A stretch of DNA of 64,000 nucleotides from Bacteriovorax sp037444575 (lineage in GTDB: Bacteria > Bdellovibrionota > Bacteriovoracia > Bacteriovoracales > Bacteriovoracaceae), in NCBI GenBank assembly GCA_037444575.1, contig JBBIME010000007.1:262493-326492 (forward strand). Reading direction: 5' to 3'. Below are positions 18,901 to 25,795 of this stretch, piece after piece; position 1 is the first letter of the stretch, and each line of letters begins with the position of its first letter. Under the pieces are notes generated by a model. That model searched no databases and was not told the DNA's origin. It was given only the letters and a program-made list of their open reading frames with translations. The translations under genes and the position numbers were made by a program.

Positions 18901-20269
18901 GGTAAATTTGCTGGCTACTTCCATCTTGAGATTTTATTTCTGCAATCTCATCAGCAGGAAAAGACCCGATAATATTTTGAAAAATTTCACTACCGGCGTA
19001 AGTAACATTTTGCTTGTTGACTCTTCCTCTAAAAACAGACATGGCCTCAGCTGATTTAAAAGACATGATCGATTGAAAATGAGCGACGTCATCAAACTGC
19101 GGGCGAATTCCACCATTTAAAGTGCTTTGATTTTTAAAATTCATCTTAGCATTTTTATAATTTTCAAAAGGAATCATCCCACTATAGCCATCTTTTGTAG
19201 GATCTTTATTGATATTATCTATATAGTAATCAAGGTAAGCGGTATCGTCTTGCTGGTAGGTTAACCCATGACTTGCAAGAATTCCTTCAAGGAATTGTTC
19301 TCCTGCGCCTTCTTCAAATTTGAATTTAAATTTGGGAGGTAAGTTCCCGTTAAATTGATTCTGACATGAATTAGGAATCTGAAGTGCCCCCTTTGTTCCC
19401 AAAATTGTATCGTAGAGATAAACCTGCGAGAGCATCATGTGCAATGTCATCCACTTTAAAGCTAAGACATAGTTTCTTGAAGTTGGGGCCTTTAATAAAG
19501 TGATTACATCATGGCGAATAATTTCTGTTGGAGAAAAATTCAAAAGATAAGATCTTGAACCGGATTCACTGATCTCCATGTAAAATGGACTTGTAGAGGG
19601 ATTTGGCCCCATCGTTAGAAGACCGAGTTGCTCTGTACTTAACCCTTGGGAGAATGATTCAGGAATTGAAGGTCTAAGATTCTCAAAGAATTCTCTGCCA
19701 TCATTTTCTTTAGAAAGATAAGAGCGTTTAATAATGACCAAATCGCGAATTGGCATAAGAACATTTTCAACATAGGTTGCAATCAAATCGATTCGATCAT
19801 CAACAGAGTACCTCTCGTCCGCACTGATTGCATTAACTGTATTTAAATGAGTGCGTGCTTCTCTAGTTAGTGCTAAAAATTCTGGATCAACTTTATCTTG
19901 AAAATAACTAAGCGATTTTTGGGCTTTCTCTTCTTCAATTGTTTTTTGTACGATGCGATCAAAAAGCCCTTTTGTTTTTATCTTCGGACAATTCTTTTGG
20001 ACGAACTCTTCCTTATCGAGTGTAAAATTATCTTGAGCGCATGAATCTTTTTTCAAAGAACTCATCAAACGCTTGAAGTCCTCATCCAGTTGTTCTTTAG
20101 AGCAGTTTGCATCTCGCTCACTTCCTACGGCCTTTGCTTTAAAAGCATTCATCTTAACTTTATAGTCATTAAAATCGGCCACAGACGATGGTCTTCGGCC
20201 CCAGCCAGGAACTCTGAAACTGCAGGCTTCTAAGAGAAGACAGAGAATTAATAGATATTTCATCGCCAT
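15905..20269 (-). CDS. Giant exported lipoprotein of unknown function (1454 aa)
   Basis: The N-terminus is a lipoprotein signal (LLLEAC, Cys at about residue 16), so the protein should be anchored in the envelope. The mature chain is long, largely helical and charged, with scattered cysteines. At about residues 906-952 there is a striking Gly/Ala-rich hydrophobic hairpin (starting MWWGIGSGVAG), and a second hydrophobic stretch lies near 1000-1027. The C-terminal 400 residues are helical and Lys-rich. No family recognised. A near-consensus sigma-28 promoter lies upstream. It heads a minus-strand run with methyltransferase, DUF3419, diiron and GNAT genes. A membrane-inserting or contact-related role is inference only. 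Confidence 0.8.
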   Translation of the reverse strand: MAMKYLLILCLLLEACSFRVPGWGRRPSSVADFNDYKVKMNAFKAKAVGSERDANCSKEQLDEDFKRLMSSLKKDSCAQDNFTLDKEEFVQKNCPKIKTKGLFDRIVQKTIEEEKAQKSLSYFQDKVDPEFLALTREARTHLNTVNAISADERYSVDDRIDLIATYVENVLMPIRDLVIIKRSYLSKENDGREFFENLRPSIPESFSQGLSTEQLGLLTMGPNPSTSPFYMEISESGSRSYLLNFSPTEIIRHDVITLLKAPTSRNYVLALKWMTLHMMLSQVYLYDTILGTKGALQIPNSCQNQFNGNLPPKFKFKFEEGAGEQFLEGILASHGLTYQQDDTAYLDYYIDNINKDPTKDGYSGMIPFENYKNAKMNFKNQSTLNGGIRPQFDDVAHFQSIMSFKSAEAMSVFRGRVNKQNVTYAGSEIFQNIIGSFPADEIAEIKSQDGSSQQIYPGKQNLSPYLLSLMQQNGFNDYTQLITERMKKKLAGKKVMIDFPTMYSSPVWRDWSLKLLADTFYQYSNLPMDSDFQGIVAKSCGRAGFKFNKDLNSICNGNRVLNLSNLLSEFRSGEKYIPTRRLEERQFQNIYPLLGMVWTTLRDETELLPEAKPFELNFLLDQMSSGNPWARLKFGYMVALDQLEYQKEGIPPAYERMGLWFNVNEKAQCDKKNVDLQYTKIKTAGQILGLNYPLSYDHADKFLSKDEKNSIWRNIIEDIDHRNAQLFSVTSGNTNFYSITEDLSYKTILNQESALRSGVNISERTRQEIIQVSKSSEAQLGDFFLKLYKIRNDVERQKKLFEDFSKVNGIDNSFNLKLNFLAIDDSYKKPIFKDILRQAAMARKLQILSHLDTFCSMNINDQTEFKNIFYSTSKAQNELNQMAGLPAVPEEVLKKINEMSPGEFRDMWWGIGSGVAGMAAIIVGGACTAVSGGICAPLGGTMAVAGLASLGIQVKLTTNELQRKFDSEESARKIKVMEDLGFANLGSSNEVRRSYAWTAFEAISIFPLIGVATRSLTLGPKLVAVSTKSLMQQTGKTAFKSAAKSAVQEEEVRSARYLLGVDSVSNNLGLDKNSLDIAKTKIDMIKKLYTSGEIDIETMLSRIGKVIDPIKRAKLAALRTLKKEVGKVTVKESKSQIDLQAAKVVSSYFADNPKEMLRLVSSYSGERLNKAVRIMGELNAKDRIGRRIPVFSSARDWFLRMRNESLAKNASKILRIEKELATLSSKPGSLEAFVNRNMEDLTDIFIEIPMKKREIPYIIQVQGMPEFNFFKGRKIPILSMMSEGQVMKKVFTARARLVYESYKAQARTTLSLRKFVQSQTTLGAFHAFQYSVAEMASKKSEQEAAKIMTDYRDLEEKLAKKLYAKYLEGGQKMDYKSFKMMAMNPANLKEKAISEALWEAIPADELMGMKEVGTFAHKAVQELSNYTDADSFQRYLNALRILVINRDPAVLEIM

Positions 20270-20292
20270 TATAAAAGACTCTCCAGTTTACC

Positions 20293-20319
20293 TTATCGGT
20301 TCAGTCAACTAAACCTTTA
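20293..20319 (-). promoter_or_regulatory. Sigma-28 (FliA)-type promoter of the giant-lipoprotein operon
   Basis: Read on the minus strand, TAAAG begins the -35 (TAAA at 20319-20316). After a spacer of exactly 15 bases comes ACCGATAA (20300-20293). The E. coli FliA consensus is TAAA-N15-GCCGATAA, so only the first base of the -10 differs. The predicted start is near 20286, and a GGAGAG ribosome site lies between it and the ATG at 20269. Confidence 0.72.
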
Positions 20320-20338
20320 GTGTCTATACTTTAGACAC
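20320..20338. promoter_or_regulatory. Inverted repeat between divergent promoters, operator candidate
   Basis: Seven-base perfect arms (GTGTCTA and TAGACAC) are separated by five bases. The repeat fills the space between the two outward-facing -35 elements (20316-20319 and 20343-20346), where a dimeric regulator could act on both promoters. Confidence 0.55.
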
Positions 20339-20342
20339 ATAC

Positions 20343-20369
20343 TAAAGATTTATTTAAATTAACCGACAA
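20343..20369 (+). promoter_or_regulatory. Sigma-28-type promoter of the 439-residue lipoprotein gene
   Basis: TAAAG starts the -35 (TAAA at 20343-20346); a 15-base spacer is followed by ACCGACAA (20362-20369), two mismatches from GCCGATAA. The expected start, about 7 bases downstream, falls on or beside the ATG at 20377, so the mRNA may be leaderless. No ribosome site is seen. Confidence 0.6.
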
Positions 20370-20376
20370 GATTAGT

Positions 20377-21696
20377 ATGAAATGCTTTCACCTGTTGGCC
20401 ATCTGTCTATTCTTTGCTTCGTGCTCTACTGCGATAAGAGTGCCGAGCACCCGTGCGCCCGCAGATGTTGAAAGCAGCAGCTGTAGTGATTTAGCCAAAA
20501 GTCTCTTCATGAGTGACGGTTATGATAAAGATCTAACCAAGGCTCTCGCTGATAAAAAACTTATCTCATTCAAAGAAAAAATAATGCAGATTCATTATCC
20601 ACGCCTTGAGTGGATAAATAAGGTCAAAATTTCTTTCAATCAATCTTTGCGCAATTGGAATAATAATCGCTATCCAGCTTTTTATATCTTCAATGATGAA
20701 GAAATTATTCCGACAGCAAAACGTTATGCTGAAAATATAGAGAAGATTGTCTCTGATCAAGTCCCCGTTGATGATGAACAGACGACTAAGGCCTATCACG
20801 CCGTTACTGAATGGGTTGATGCTTTTTCCAGGTATAAATTTGAACTGGATCAATTAATTGAAGAGCGAATTTCTCTTCAATACAACATCAGCCTTCTTAA
20901 AAAATTAAAACTTGAAAATGGTGAAAGTCGCGATATTCAAATCACTGTTAAACGCAATGGGATTCTCCAGACTGAAGTCATCACGTTAAGAGATGAAGAT
21001 AAAAATCTTCAATTTACCATTAATAAATTAAAAGAAGAAATGGTTCAACTTGATGGAACTTTAATTAAAAATGGAAAAATCAAAGATCGCATTGTTCGCC
21101 AGGCGATGCTTTTGGATATGCTGACAATTGTCCAAAGAGAGTTAGATTACGCGGTAAAAAATGCTTCACAACCAAATGCTGATGTCATGAGAGCATTAGA
21201 TAAATTATCTGTCCTTATTAAAGAGACTGATTACCAACCTTCAACTTACGGAATTTTCAAAATCCAAGACAAAGTTTTTATTCGTGAACTAGTCGCTCTT
21301 TCTAAACTTGATGTAGCTTATAATAAAATTAAAACTCCACTGGTAAAGTTAAAGACTATTCTTTCTGACTACTTTAAAAACAGAAACGCTGGATCTGACC
21401 AGGAAAAAGTTGGCTTTTTTAAAAGGATGTATGCAAAGATCACAAGCATAACTCCAAAGCAGGCTTCCATTGGTGCTGGATCAGTCGTCCTGGCAGGGAT
21501 AGGATATGAACGATATTTCTGGTTTAAAAAACAAGACACAATCGAGTTATCCGATAAACAACCTGCAAACGAAATGGGCCCGGAAGATCGGGCCCATCAA
21601 GAGCAATTAGAACAAAGTAAAAAAGTAGAAGCAGAAAAACACGATAGTCATAGTCACGTTGTAGAGGTTCAGATAGATAGCCTTATAAAAAATTAG
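20377..21696 (+). CDS. Lipoprotein of unknown function with C-terminal membrane segment (439 aa)
   Basis: The lipobox is FASC (Cys at about residue 16), followed by a long helical, coiled-coil-prone body. A short Gly/Ala-rich hydrophobic segment lies at about 361-383 (IGAGSVVLAGIGYERYFWF), and the tail is Glu/Gln/His-rich. No family recognised. It is divergent from the giant lipoprotein gene, and both have sigma-28-like promoters around a common inverted repeat, suggesting co-expression and possibly a joint function. The start lacks a ribosome site and may be leaderless. The stop abuts the convergent fadD stop directly. A perfect 9-bp GC-rich hairpin lies within the coding sequence at 21574-21597. 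Confidence 0.77.
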   Translation: MKCFHLLAICLFFASCSTAIRVPSTRAPADVESSSCSDLAKSLFMSDGYDKDLTKALADKKLISFKEKIMQIHYPRLEWINKVKISFNQSLRNWNNNRYPAFYIFNDEEIIPTAKRYAENIEKIVSDQVPVDDEQTTKAYHAVTEWVDAFSRYKFELDQLIEERISLQYNISLLKKLKLENGESRDIQITVKRNGILQTEVITLRDEDKNLQFTINKLKEEMVQLDGTLIKNGKIKDRIVRQAMLLDMLTIVQRELDYAVKNASQPNADVMRALDKLSVLIKETDYQPSTYGIFKIQDKVFIRELVALSKLDVAYNKIKTPLVKLKTILSDYFKNRNAGSDQEKVGFFKRMYAKITSITPKQASIGAGSVVLAGIGYERYFWFKKQDTIELSDKQPANEMGPEDRAHQEQLEQSKKVEAEKHDSHSHVVEVQIDSLIKN

Positions 21697-23361
21697 CTAC
21701 TGTCTCAATTCTTTTCTCAAAATCTTTCCGACATTACTTTTAGGAAGTTCAGTCCTAAACTCCACGTGACGAGGAATTTTATAACCAGTTAGATTCTCTC
21801 TGCAGTATTCAATAATTTCTCCAACTGTCAAAGACTCATCTTTTTTTACAATGAATAATTTAATAGCTTCAGTTGTTTTTTCATCAGGAACACCAATGGC
21901 CGCAACTTCAAAAACTTTTGGATGTTGAGCGACAACATCCTCAATCTCATTTGGATAAACATTAAATCCTGAAACGAGAATCATGTCTTTTTTGCGATCG
22001 ACGATTTTAATATAACCGTCACTATTCATAACTCCAACATCACCAGTTTTTAAGTATCCATCTTTAGTCATGACCTTTGCAGTTTCATCATCTCGTTTCC
22101 AATATCCTGCCATAACCTGAGGACCTTTAATACAAATCTCTCCGGCCTCTCCTATTGGAAGTGTTTTTTCATCATCGTCCCTAATATCGACATCAGTCGA
22201 ACAAATAGGAAGTCCAATAAATCCATTATATTCTTTTAAGCTCATTGGATTGATACACGCTGCTGGTGATGTCTCAGTTAATCCATAAGCTTCAATAAGA
22301 GTTTTGCCAGTTACTTCTTTCCATTTTTCAGCAACTGTTTTTTGAACGGCCATCCCTCCACCAAGAGTCAGCCGCAACGAAGAAAAATCAACAGTCTTGA
22401 ATTCTGGATTATTAAGAAGGCCATTAAAAAGAGTATTAACTCCGGTAAAGGCAGTAAATTTCCATTTTTTTAATTCTTTAATAAACCCTGAAATATCTCG
22501 AGGGTTAGGGATGAGAACATTTAATCCTCCAATTGACCCAAAAATAAAGCAGTTCGCTGTGAGCGAAAAAATGTGATACAGCGGAAGTGGAGTAATAATT
22601 ATTTCTTCTCCTTTTTTTACCAGTGGAGAAATCCAAGCTCTCGCCTGCGAAATATTTGCAACAATATTTTTATGAGTAAGCATTGCTCCTTTTGCGACAC
22701 CTGTTGTTCCACCCGTATATTGAAGAAAAGCAATGTCATTTTTATTCAGTGAAGGTTTATTAAACTTATTTTCATCTCCAGCATTCACAGCAGATACAAA
22801 ATGAATCTCTCCTGGAAGATTATAAGCAGGCACCATCTTCTTAACATTTCTAATCACGAAATTAACGATCAATGATTTTGGAAATCCAAGCATGTCACCA
22901 ATGGAAGTTGTGAGAATATACTTAACATCTGTTTGAGATAGAATTGGCTCTAGAGTGTGAGCTGCATTTTCAAATATCACAATGGCGACAGCTCCTGAAT
23001 CTTTCAACTGATGTTCGAGTTCGCGAGAAGTATAAAGAGGATTAACATTCACAGCGATCAAACCAGCGCGAAGAATTCCAAAAAGGGCCACTGGGTATTG
23101 AAGAATATTAGGCATCATCAAGGCGACCCGATCACCCTTTTTTAAACCAAGATCATTTTGTAAATAGCTGGCAAACTTCTGACTGAGCTTATCAATTTCT
23201 TGATAGCTGAGCGATTTTCCCATGCAATAAAAGGCTGGATTGTTCGAATAATTTTTAAAACTTTCTTCCAAAATATCGGGTATCGAATTGTATTTTTCTA
23301 TCTGATCTTCAATAGTTGCAGGCACTCCCTGTTGATAATTCTTAAGCCAAATCTTTTCCAT
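21697..23361 (-). CDS. fadD: Long-chain fatty-acid-CoA ligase
   Basis: An AMP-forming acyl-CoA synthetase that activates fatty acids for beta-oxidation or lipid synthesis. The P-loop-like motif LQYTGGTTGVAKGAMLTH lies at about residues 210-227. The adenylate-binding YGLTETSPAA comes next, then the hinge/fatty-acyl signature YLKTGDVGVMNSDGYIKIVDRKKDMI. The catalytic-lysine region near the C-terminus is PKSNVGKILRKELR. The length (554) matches FadD. The start is supported by AAGGA. It is monocistronic and converges on the lipoprotein gene. In a predator it would help use prey fatty acids (inference). Confidence 0.93.
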   Translation of the reverse strand: MEKIWLKNYQQGVPATIEDQIEKYNSIPDILEESFKNYSNNPAFYCMGKSLSYQEIDKLSQKFASYLQNDLGLKKGDRVALMMPNILQYPVALFGILRAGLIAVNVNPLYTSRELEHQLKDSGAVAIVIFENAAHTLEPILSQTDVKYILTTSIGDMLGFPKSLIVNFVIRNVKKMVPAYNLPGEIHFVSAVNAGDENKFNKPSLNKNDIAFLQYTGGTTGVAKGAMLTHKNIVANISQARAWISPLVKKGEEIIITPLPLYHIFSLTANCFIFGSIGGLNVLIPNPRDISGFIKELKKWKFTAFTGVNTLFNGLLNNPEFKTVDFSSLRLTLGGGMAVQKTVAEKWKEVTGKTLIEAYGLTETSPAACINPMSLKEYNGFIGLPICSTDVDIRDDDEKTLPIGEAGEICIKGPQVMAGYWKRDDETAKVMTKDGYLKTGDVGVMNSDGYIKIVDRKKDMILVSGFNVYPNEIEDVVAQHPKVFEVAAIGVPDEKTTEAIKLFIVKKDESLTVGEIIEYCRENLTGYKIPRHVEFRTELPKSNVGKILRKELRQ

Positions 23362-23449
23362 AAATTATCCTTTGTAGTATTACCTTTAAGTGTAATGTAG
23401 CCACCTCAATAACACAAAGAGCCATAATAATATTTATGTAAATTTATAT

Positions 23450-23478
23450 TTGGAACTGGCATTGACCTGTGTTATACA
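23450..23478 (+). promoter_or_regulatory. Sigma-70-type promoter of the RRM gene
   Basis: TTGGAA (23450-23455), a 17-base spacer and TATACA (23473-23478) lie upstream of the RRM protein gene. An overlapping alternative is TTGACC (23462-23467) with TAATAG (23486-23491). Either gives a leader of about 45-60 bases. Confidence 0.5.
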
Positions 23479-23544
23479 TTGAGTCTAATAGTTACTTGGT
23501 CCTAAGCGTTTACCCACTTTTGACCTTTTTTTGGAGTTTTTTTT

Positions 23545-23907
23545 ATGGCTACTAAGTTGTACGTTGGCAATCTTCCTTACTCTGCGAAAGAAGAATCGCT
23601 AAAAGAACATTTCTCATCTGCTGGTTCAGTTGCATCAGTGAAAATCATCATTGATCGTGAAACAGGAAGAAGCAAAGGCTTCGGATTTGTTGAAATGGAA
23701 TCAGATGATGGAGCTCAATCAGCTGTATCTCAATTGGACGGTCAAGAGTTCGAAGGACGTTCTCTAAGAGTATCTGAAGCTAAGCCACAACCAGAGAGAG
23801 AATCTCGCGGCGGTGGATTTGGTGGTGGACGCTCAGGTGGCGGCTTCGGTGGAAACCGTGGCGGAGACCGTGGTGGAGATCGCGGAAACCGTGGTGGAAG
23901 ATACTAG
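23545..23907 (+). CDS. RNA-binding protein with one RRM domain and Gly/Arg-rich tail
   Basis: Residues 1-80 form an RNA recognition motif with RNP2 LYVGNL (5-10) and RNP1 RSKGFGFVEM (about 43-52). The tail (about 85-120) is a low-complexity Gly/Arg/Asp stretch of GGGFGG and GGDRG units. Such small RRM proteins resemble cyanobacterial Rbp and plant glycine-rich RNA-binding proteins and are often linked to cold or stress. The tail may promote condensation (inference). A GGAG ribosome site sits before a T-run and the ATG. A UUCG-loop terminator follows. Confidence 0.92.
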   Translation: MATKLYVGNLPYSAKEESLKEHFSSAGSVASVKIIIDRETGRSKGFGFVEMESDDGAQSAVSQLDGQEFEGRSLRVSEAKPQPERESRGGGFGGGRSGGGFGGNRGGDRGGDRGNRGGRY

Positions 23908-23947
23908 TCTCTAATTTATTTTAGAATGCTAATCGCACCTATATAAA

Positions 23948-23978
23948 AACGGCTCCTTCGGGAGCCGTTCTTGTTTTT
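23948..23978 (+). terminator. Rho-independent terminator with TTCG tetraloop
   Basis: Arms AACGGCTCC and GGAGCCGTT close on a TTCG-type loop and are followed by CTTGTTTTT. It ends the RRM gene and lies only six bases before the ATG of the DUF5522 gene, so read-through or a promoter overlapping it must feed that gene. Confidence 0.9.
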
Positions 23979-23983
23979 AGAAT

Positions 23984-24211
23984 ATGAAAAATTCATTAAT
24001 CCCAAATGTAGACTACTACATTGACTCTGAAGAAAATCTTGTCTTCACTAAAGAGTACCATTTAAAGCGCGGTTACTGCTGTCAAAGCGGATGCCGTCAC
24101 TGTCCCTACATTTATAAGAATAAAATTGATCCTAATGTTCCTTCTGAACTTCAATCGGGTTGGAGTGATGATGTTGAAAATGATTTCCTCGATGATGATG
24201 AAGATCTTTGA
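23984..24211 (+). CDS. DUF5522 family small cysteine-rich protein (75 aa)
   Basis: The hallmark is the block FTKEYHLKRGYCCQSGCRHCPY (about residues 22-43), whose four cysteines and histidines could bind zinc or an Fe-S cluster. The C-terminus is highly acidic (DDVENDFLDDDEDL). The function of the family is unknown. There is no strong ribosome site, and the preceding terminator almost touches the start. The protein is short but the family match is distinctive. Confidence 0.83.
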   Translation: MKNSLIPNVDYYIDSEENLVFTKEYHLKRGYCCQSGCRHCPYIYKNKIDPNVPSELQSGWSDDVENDFLDDDEDL

Positions 24212-24280
24212 GAAAAAAGAATTTCATCTTTAGATTTCGTATTAGGTGCCATCACACCAATGGTTTCGCATGTGCAAACT

Positions 24281-24907
24281 TTATATTTCATCTCGCAATT
24301 GTTTTAAAAATTGTTCAATGAACATAAAGCGATTTTGTGCTTCGATTTGCGCTGAGTGAGTATTCATCAATCCGACCACTTTTTTAAGCTTCATCTCAAT
24401 ATGATCAAGAGCGTTTTCTCTATCATCAAAGGAACGATTTAGAGCAAATGGATCATCATGATTATAAAAAGGTCGTTGCAATTGAGTCGAAATAGAAAAT
24501 AATCTGGCGAGTCCAATCGCCCCAAGTCCATCCAGACGATCAGCATCTTGAACAATCTTTGCTTCTAAAGTGAGAGGTCTTATTCCGCCACTGAAACTGT
24601 GTGCTTCTATTGCGTGAGCTATTTCTGAAAAATATTTTTGAGGATAATCAACTTTCGTTAAAAAATTCAATGCCGACGCTGCGGCCATTTTCGAAGCCTC
24701 TGCTCTCTCTGGATGGTTTTTGGAAAGATTTACAATGTCATGCAACCAAGCTGCCGGGATAACAACTTCAAGATTTGCTCCCTCCTCTGTCGCTATTTTT
24801 TTTGCGGTCGATACCACTCTTTTGACATGGGAAAGATCATGGGCCGGATCTTTTTCTCCAAGTACATCTTTTATTTTTTCAGCAAAAATATCTTCAAATT
24901 TTTTCAT
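24281..24907 (-). CDS. HD domain phosphohydrolase (YedJ-like)
   Basis: A metal-dependent HD phosphohydrolase of about 200 residues. The ligand set is visible: HDLSHV (His near residue 27), WLHDIV (the HD pair, about 54-55) and the late aspartate in QDADRLDGLGAIG. This last motif, with the GGIRPLTLEAKI block, marks the YedJ subgroup. Likely substrates are nucleotides, but none is established. It is the last gene of the dacB-ade-GIY-YIG-can run, starting 8 bp after the carbonic anhydrase stop. Confidence 0.88.
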   Translation of the reverse strand: MKKFEDIFAEKIKDVLGEKDPAHDLSHVKRVVSTAKKIATEEGANLEVVIPAAWLHDIVNLSKNHPERAEASKMAAASALNFLTKVDYPQKYFSEIAHAIEAHSFSGGIRPLTLEAKIVQDADRLDGLGAIGLARLFSISTQLQRPFYNHDDPFALNRSFDDRENALDHIEMKLKKVVGLMNTHSAQIEAQNRFMFIEQFLKQLRDEI

Positions 24908-24915
24908 TTGTTTGC

Positions 24916-25530
24916 CTACTCAAAAAAAGTTACTCGTCCCGTTGAAAGAGAATGGTAAGCAGGAATAATTTTGATTTCTCCTGAATTTACTTTCTGACTT
25001 AAAACCGGGCCAACAGTACTCAGTTGATGAGCAACTTTTTTCGCATTGGCCGTAATGGAATTATAAAGATGATCGCCTGGAAGCGCCCGGCATTCCTCAA
25101 TGATGGGCATAATTTGCCAAGAAATTCCCTTCACGTTGGGATAGTGCTCTGGATTCATGCATGCGCGAAAGGCTCCGCAATTTTCATGTCCCATGACAAC
25201 AATGAGAGGTACCTCTAAAACTTCTACAGCGAACTCCAAGCTTCCTATAACAGCGTCAGACAAAACGGTTCCTGCAATTCGGCAGGTAAACAGATCCCCT
25301 ATCCCTACATCGAAAACCAATTCTGGAACAACTCGAGAATCAGCACAACTGAGAATTCCTGCAAATGGATATTGTTTTAAGTATTGAGCAAATAAGGTTT
25401 CTCGGCCGCGCTCAGGATGACTTGTGTTTCCAGTCGAAAAATCGTTATTTCCCTTTACGAGGAGATCGAGTGCTTCCTTCCAGGTCTTTGCTTTTTGTTT
25501 TCCTTCCGCTGTAAATCTTGTTTTCGCCAT
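24916..25530 (-). CDS. can: Beta-class carbonic anhydrase
   Basis: The protein interconverts CO2 and bicarbonate. Zinc ligands and the catalytic Asp-Arg pair are in SCADSRVVPE, and the remaining ligands are in VMGHENCGAF. The 204-residue length fits. An AAGGA site eight bases before the ATG at 25530 confirms the start even though it makes the first 86 bp overlap the upstream GIY-YIG gene in another frame. Bicarbonate supply for carboxylation reactions is the usual role. Confidence 0.93.
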   Translation of the reverse strand: MAKTRFTAEGKQKAKTWKEALDLLVKGNNDFSTGNTSHPERGRETLFAQYLKQYPFAGILSCADSRVVPELVFDVGIGDLFTCRIAGTVLSDAVIGSLEFAVEVLEVPLIVVMGHENCGAFRACMNPEHYPNVKGISWQIMPIIEECRALPGDHLYNSITANAKKVAHQLSTVGPVLSQKVNSGEIKIIPAYHSLSTGRVTFFE

Positions 25531-25795
25531 TCGAAGAATCCTTGATAAAATTCTCTTTTTGTATCCGTGACAATTTTTTTATAGCTGCTTCTTTTTTGAG
25601 AGCGTCACTTCTCGAATCACAATTTTCAACATACACAACTTTTTGTGGTTTATCACTTCTAAAAAACTTTGCACCGCCTGAATACTCTCCAGAGTGCTCT
25701 TGAAAACGTCTTTCGATGTCAGTTGTAATGCCCGTATACAGACGATTTTTCTCTGTAAGGATCATGTAAACAAACCAAGATGACTCCTTTGTCAT
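25445..25795 (-). CDS. GIY-YIG domain protein (UPF0213/YhbQ-like)
   Basis: A single GIY-YIG nuclease domain occupies residues 5-85: WFVYMILTEKNRLYTGITTD, with the first tyrosine and YTG in place of YIG, then ERRFQEHS (catalytic Arg) and the conserved KKEAAIKKLSR. Stand-alone proteins of this type may act on branched or damaged DNA, but the cellular role is uncertain. The Lys/Ser/Arg-rich tail (about 90-116) is encoded in the stretch overlapping the carbonic anhydrase start. Its ATG overlaps the ade stop by four bases. Confidence 0.84.
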   Translation of the reverse strand: MTKESSWFVYMILTEKNRLYTGITTDIERRFQEHSGEYSGGAKFFRSDKPQKVVYVENCDSRSDALKKEAAIKKLSRIQKENFIKDSSNGENKIYSGRKTKSKDLEGSTRSPRKGK

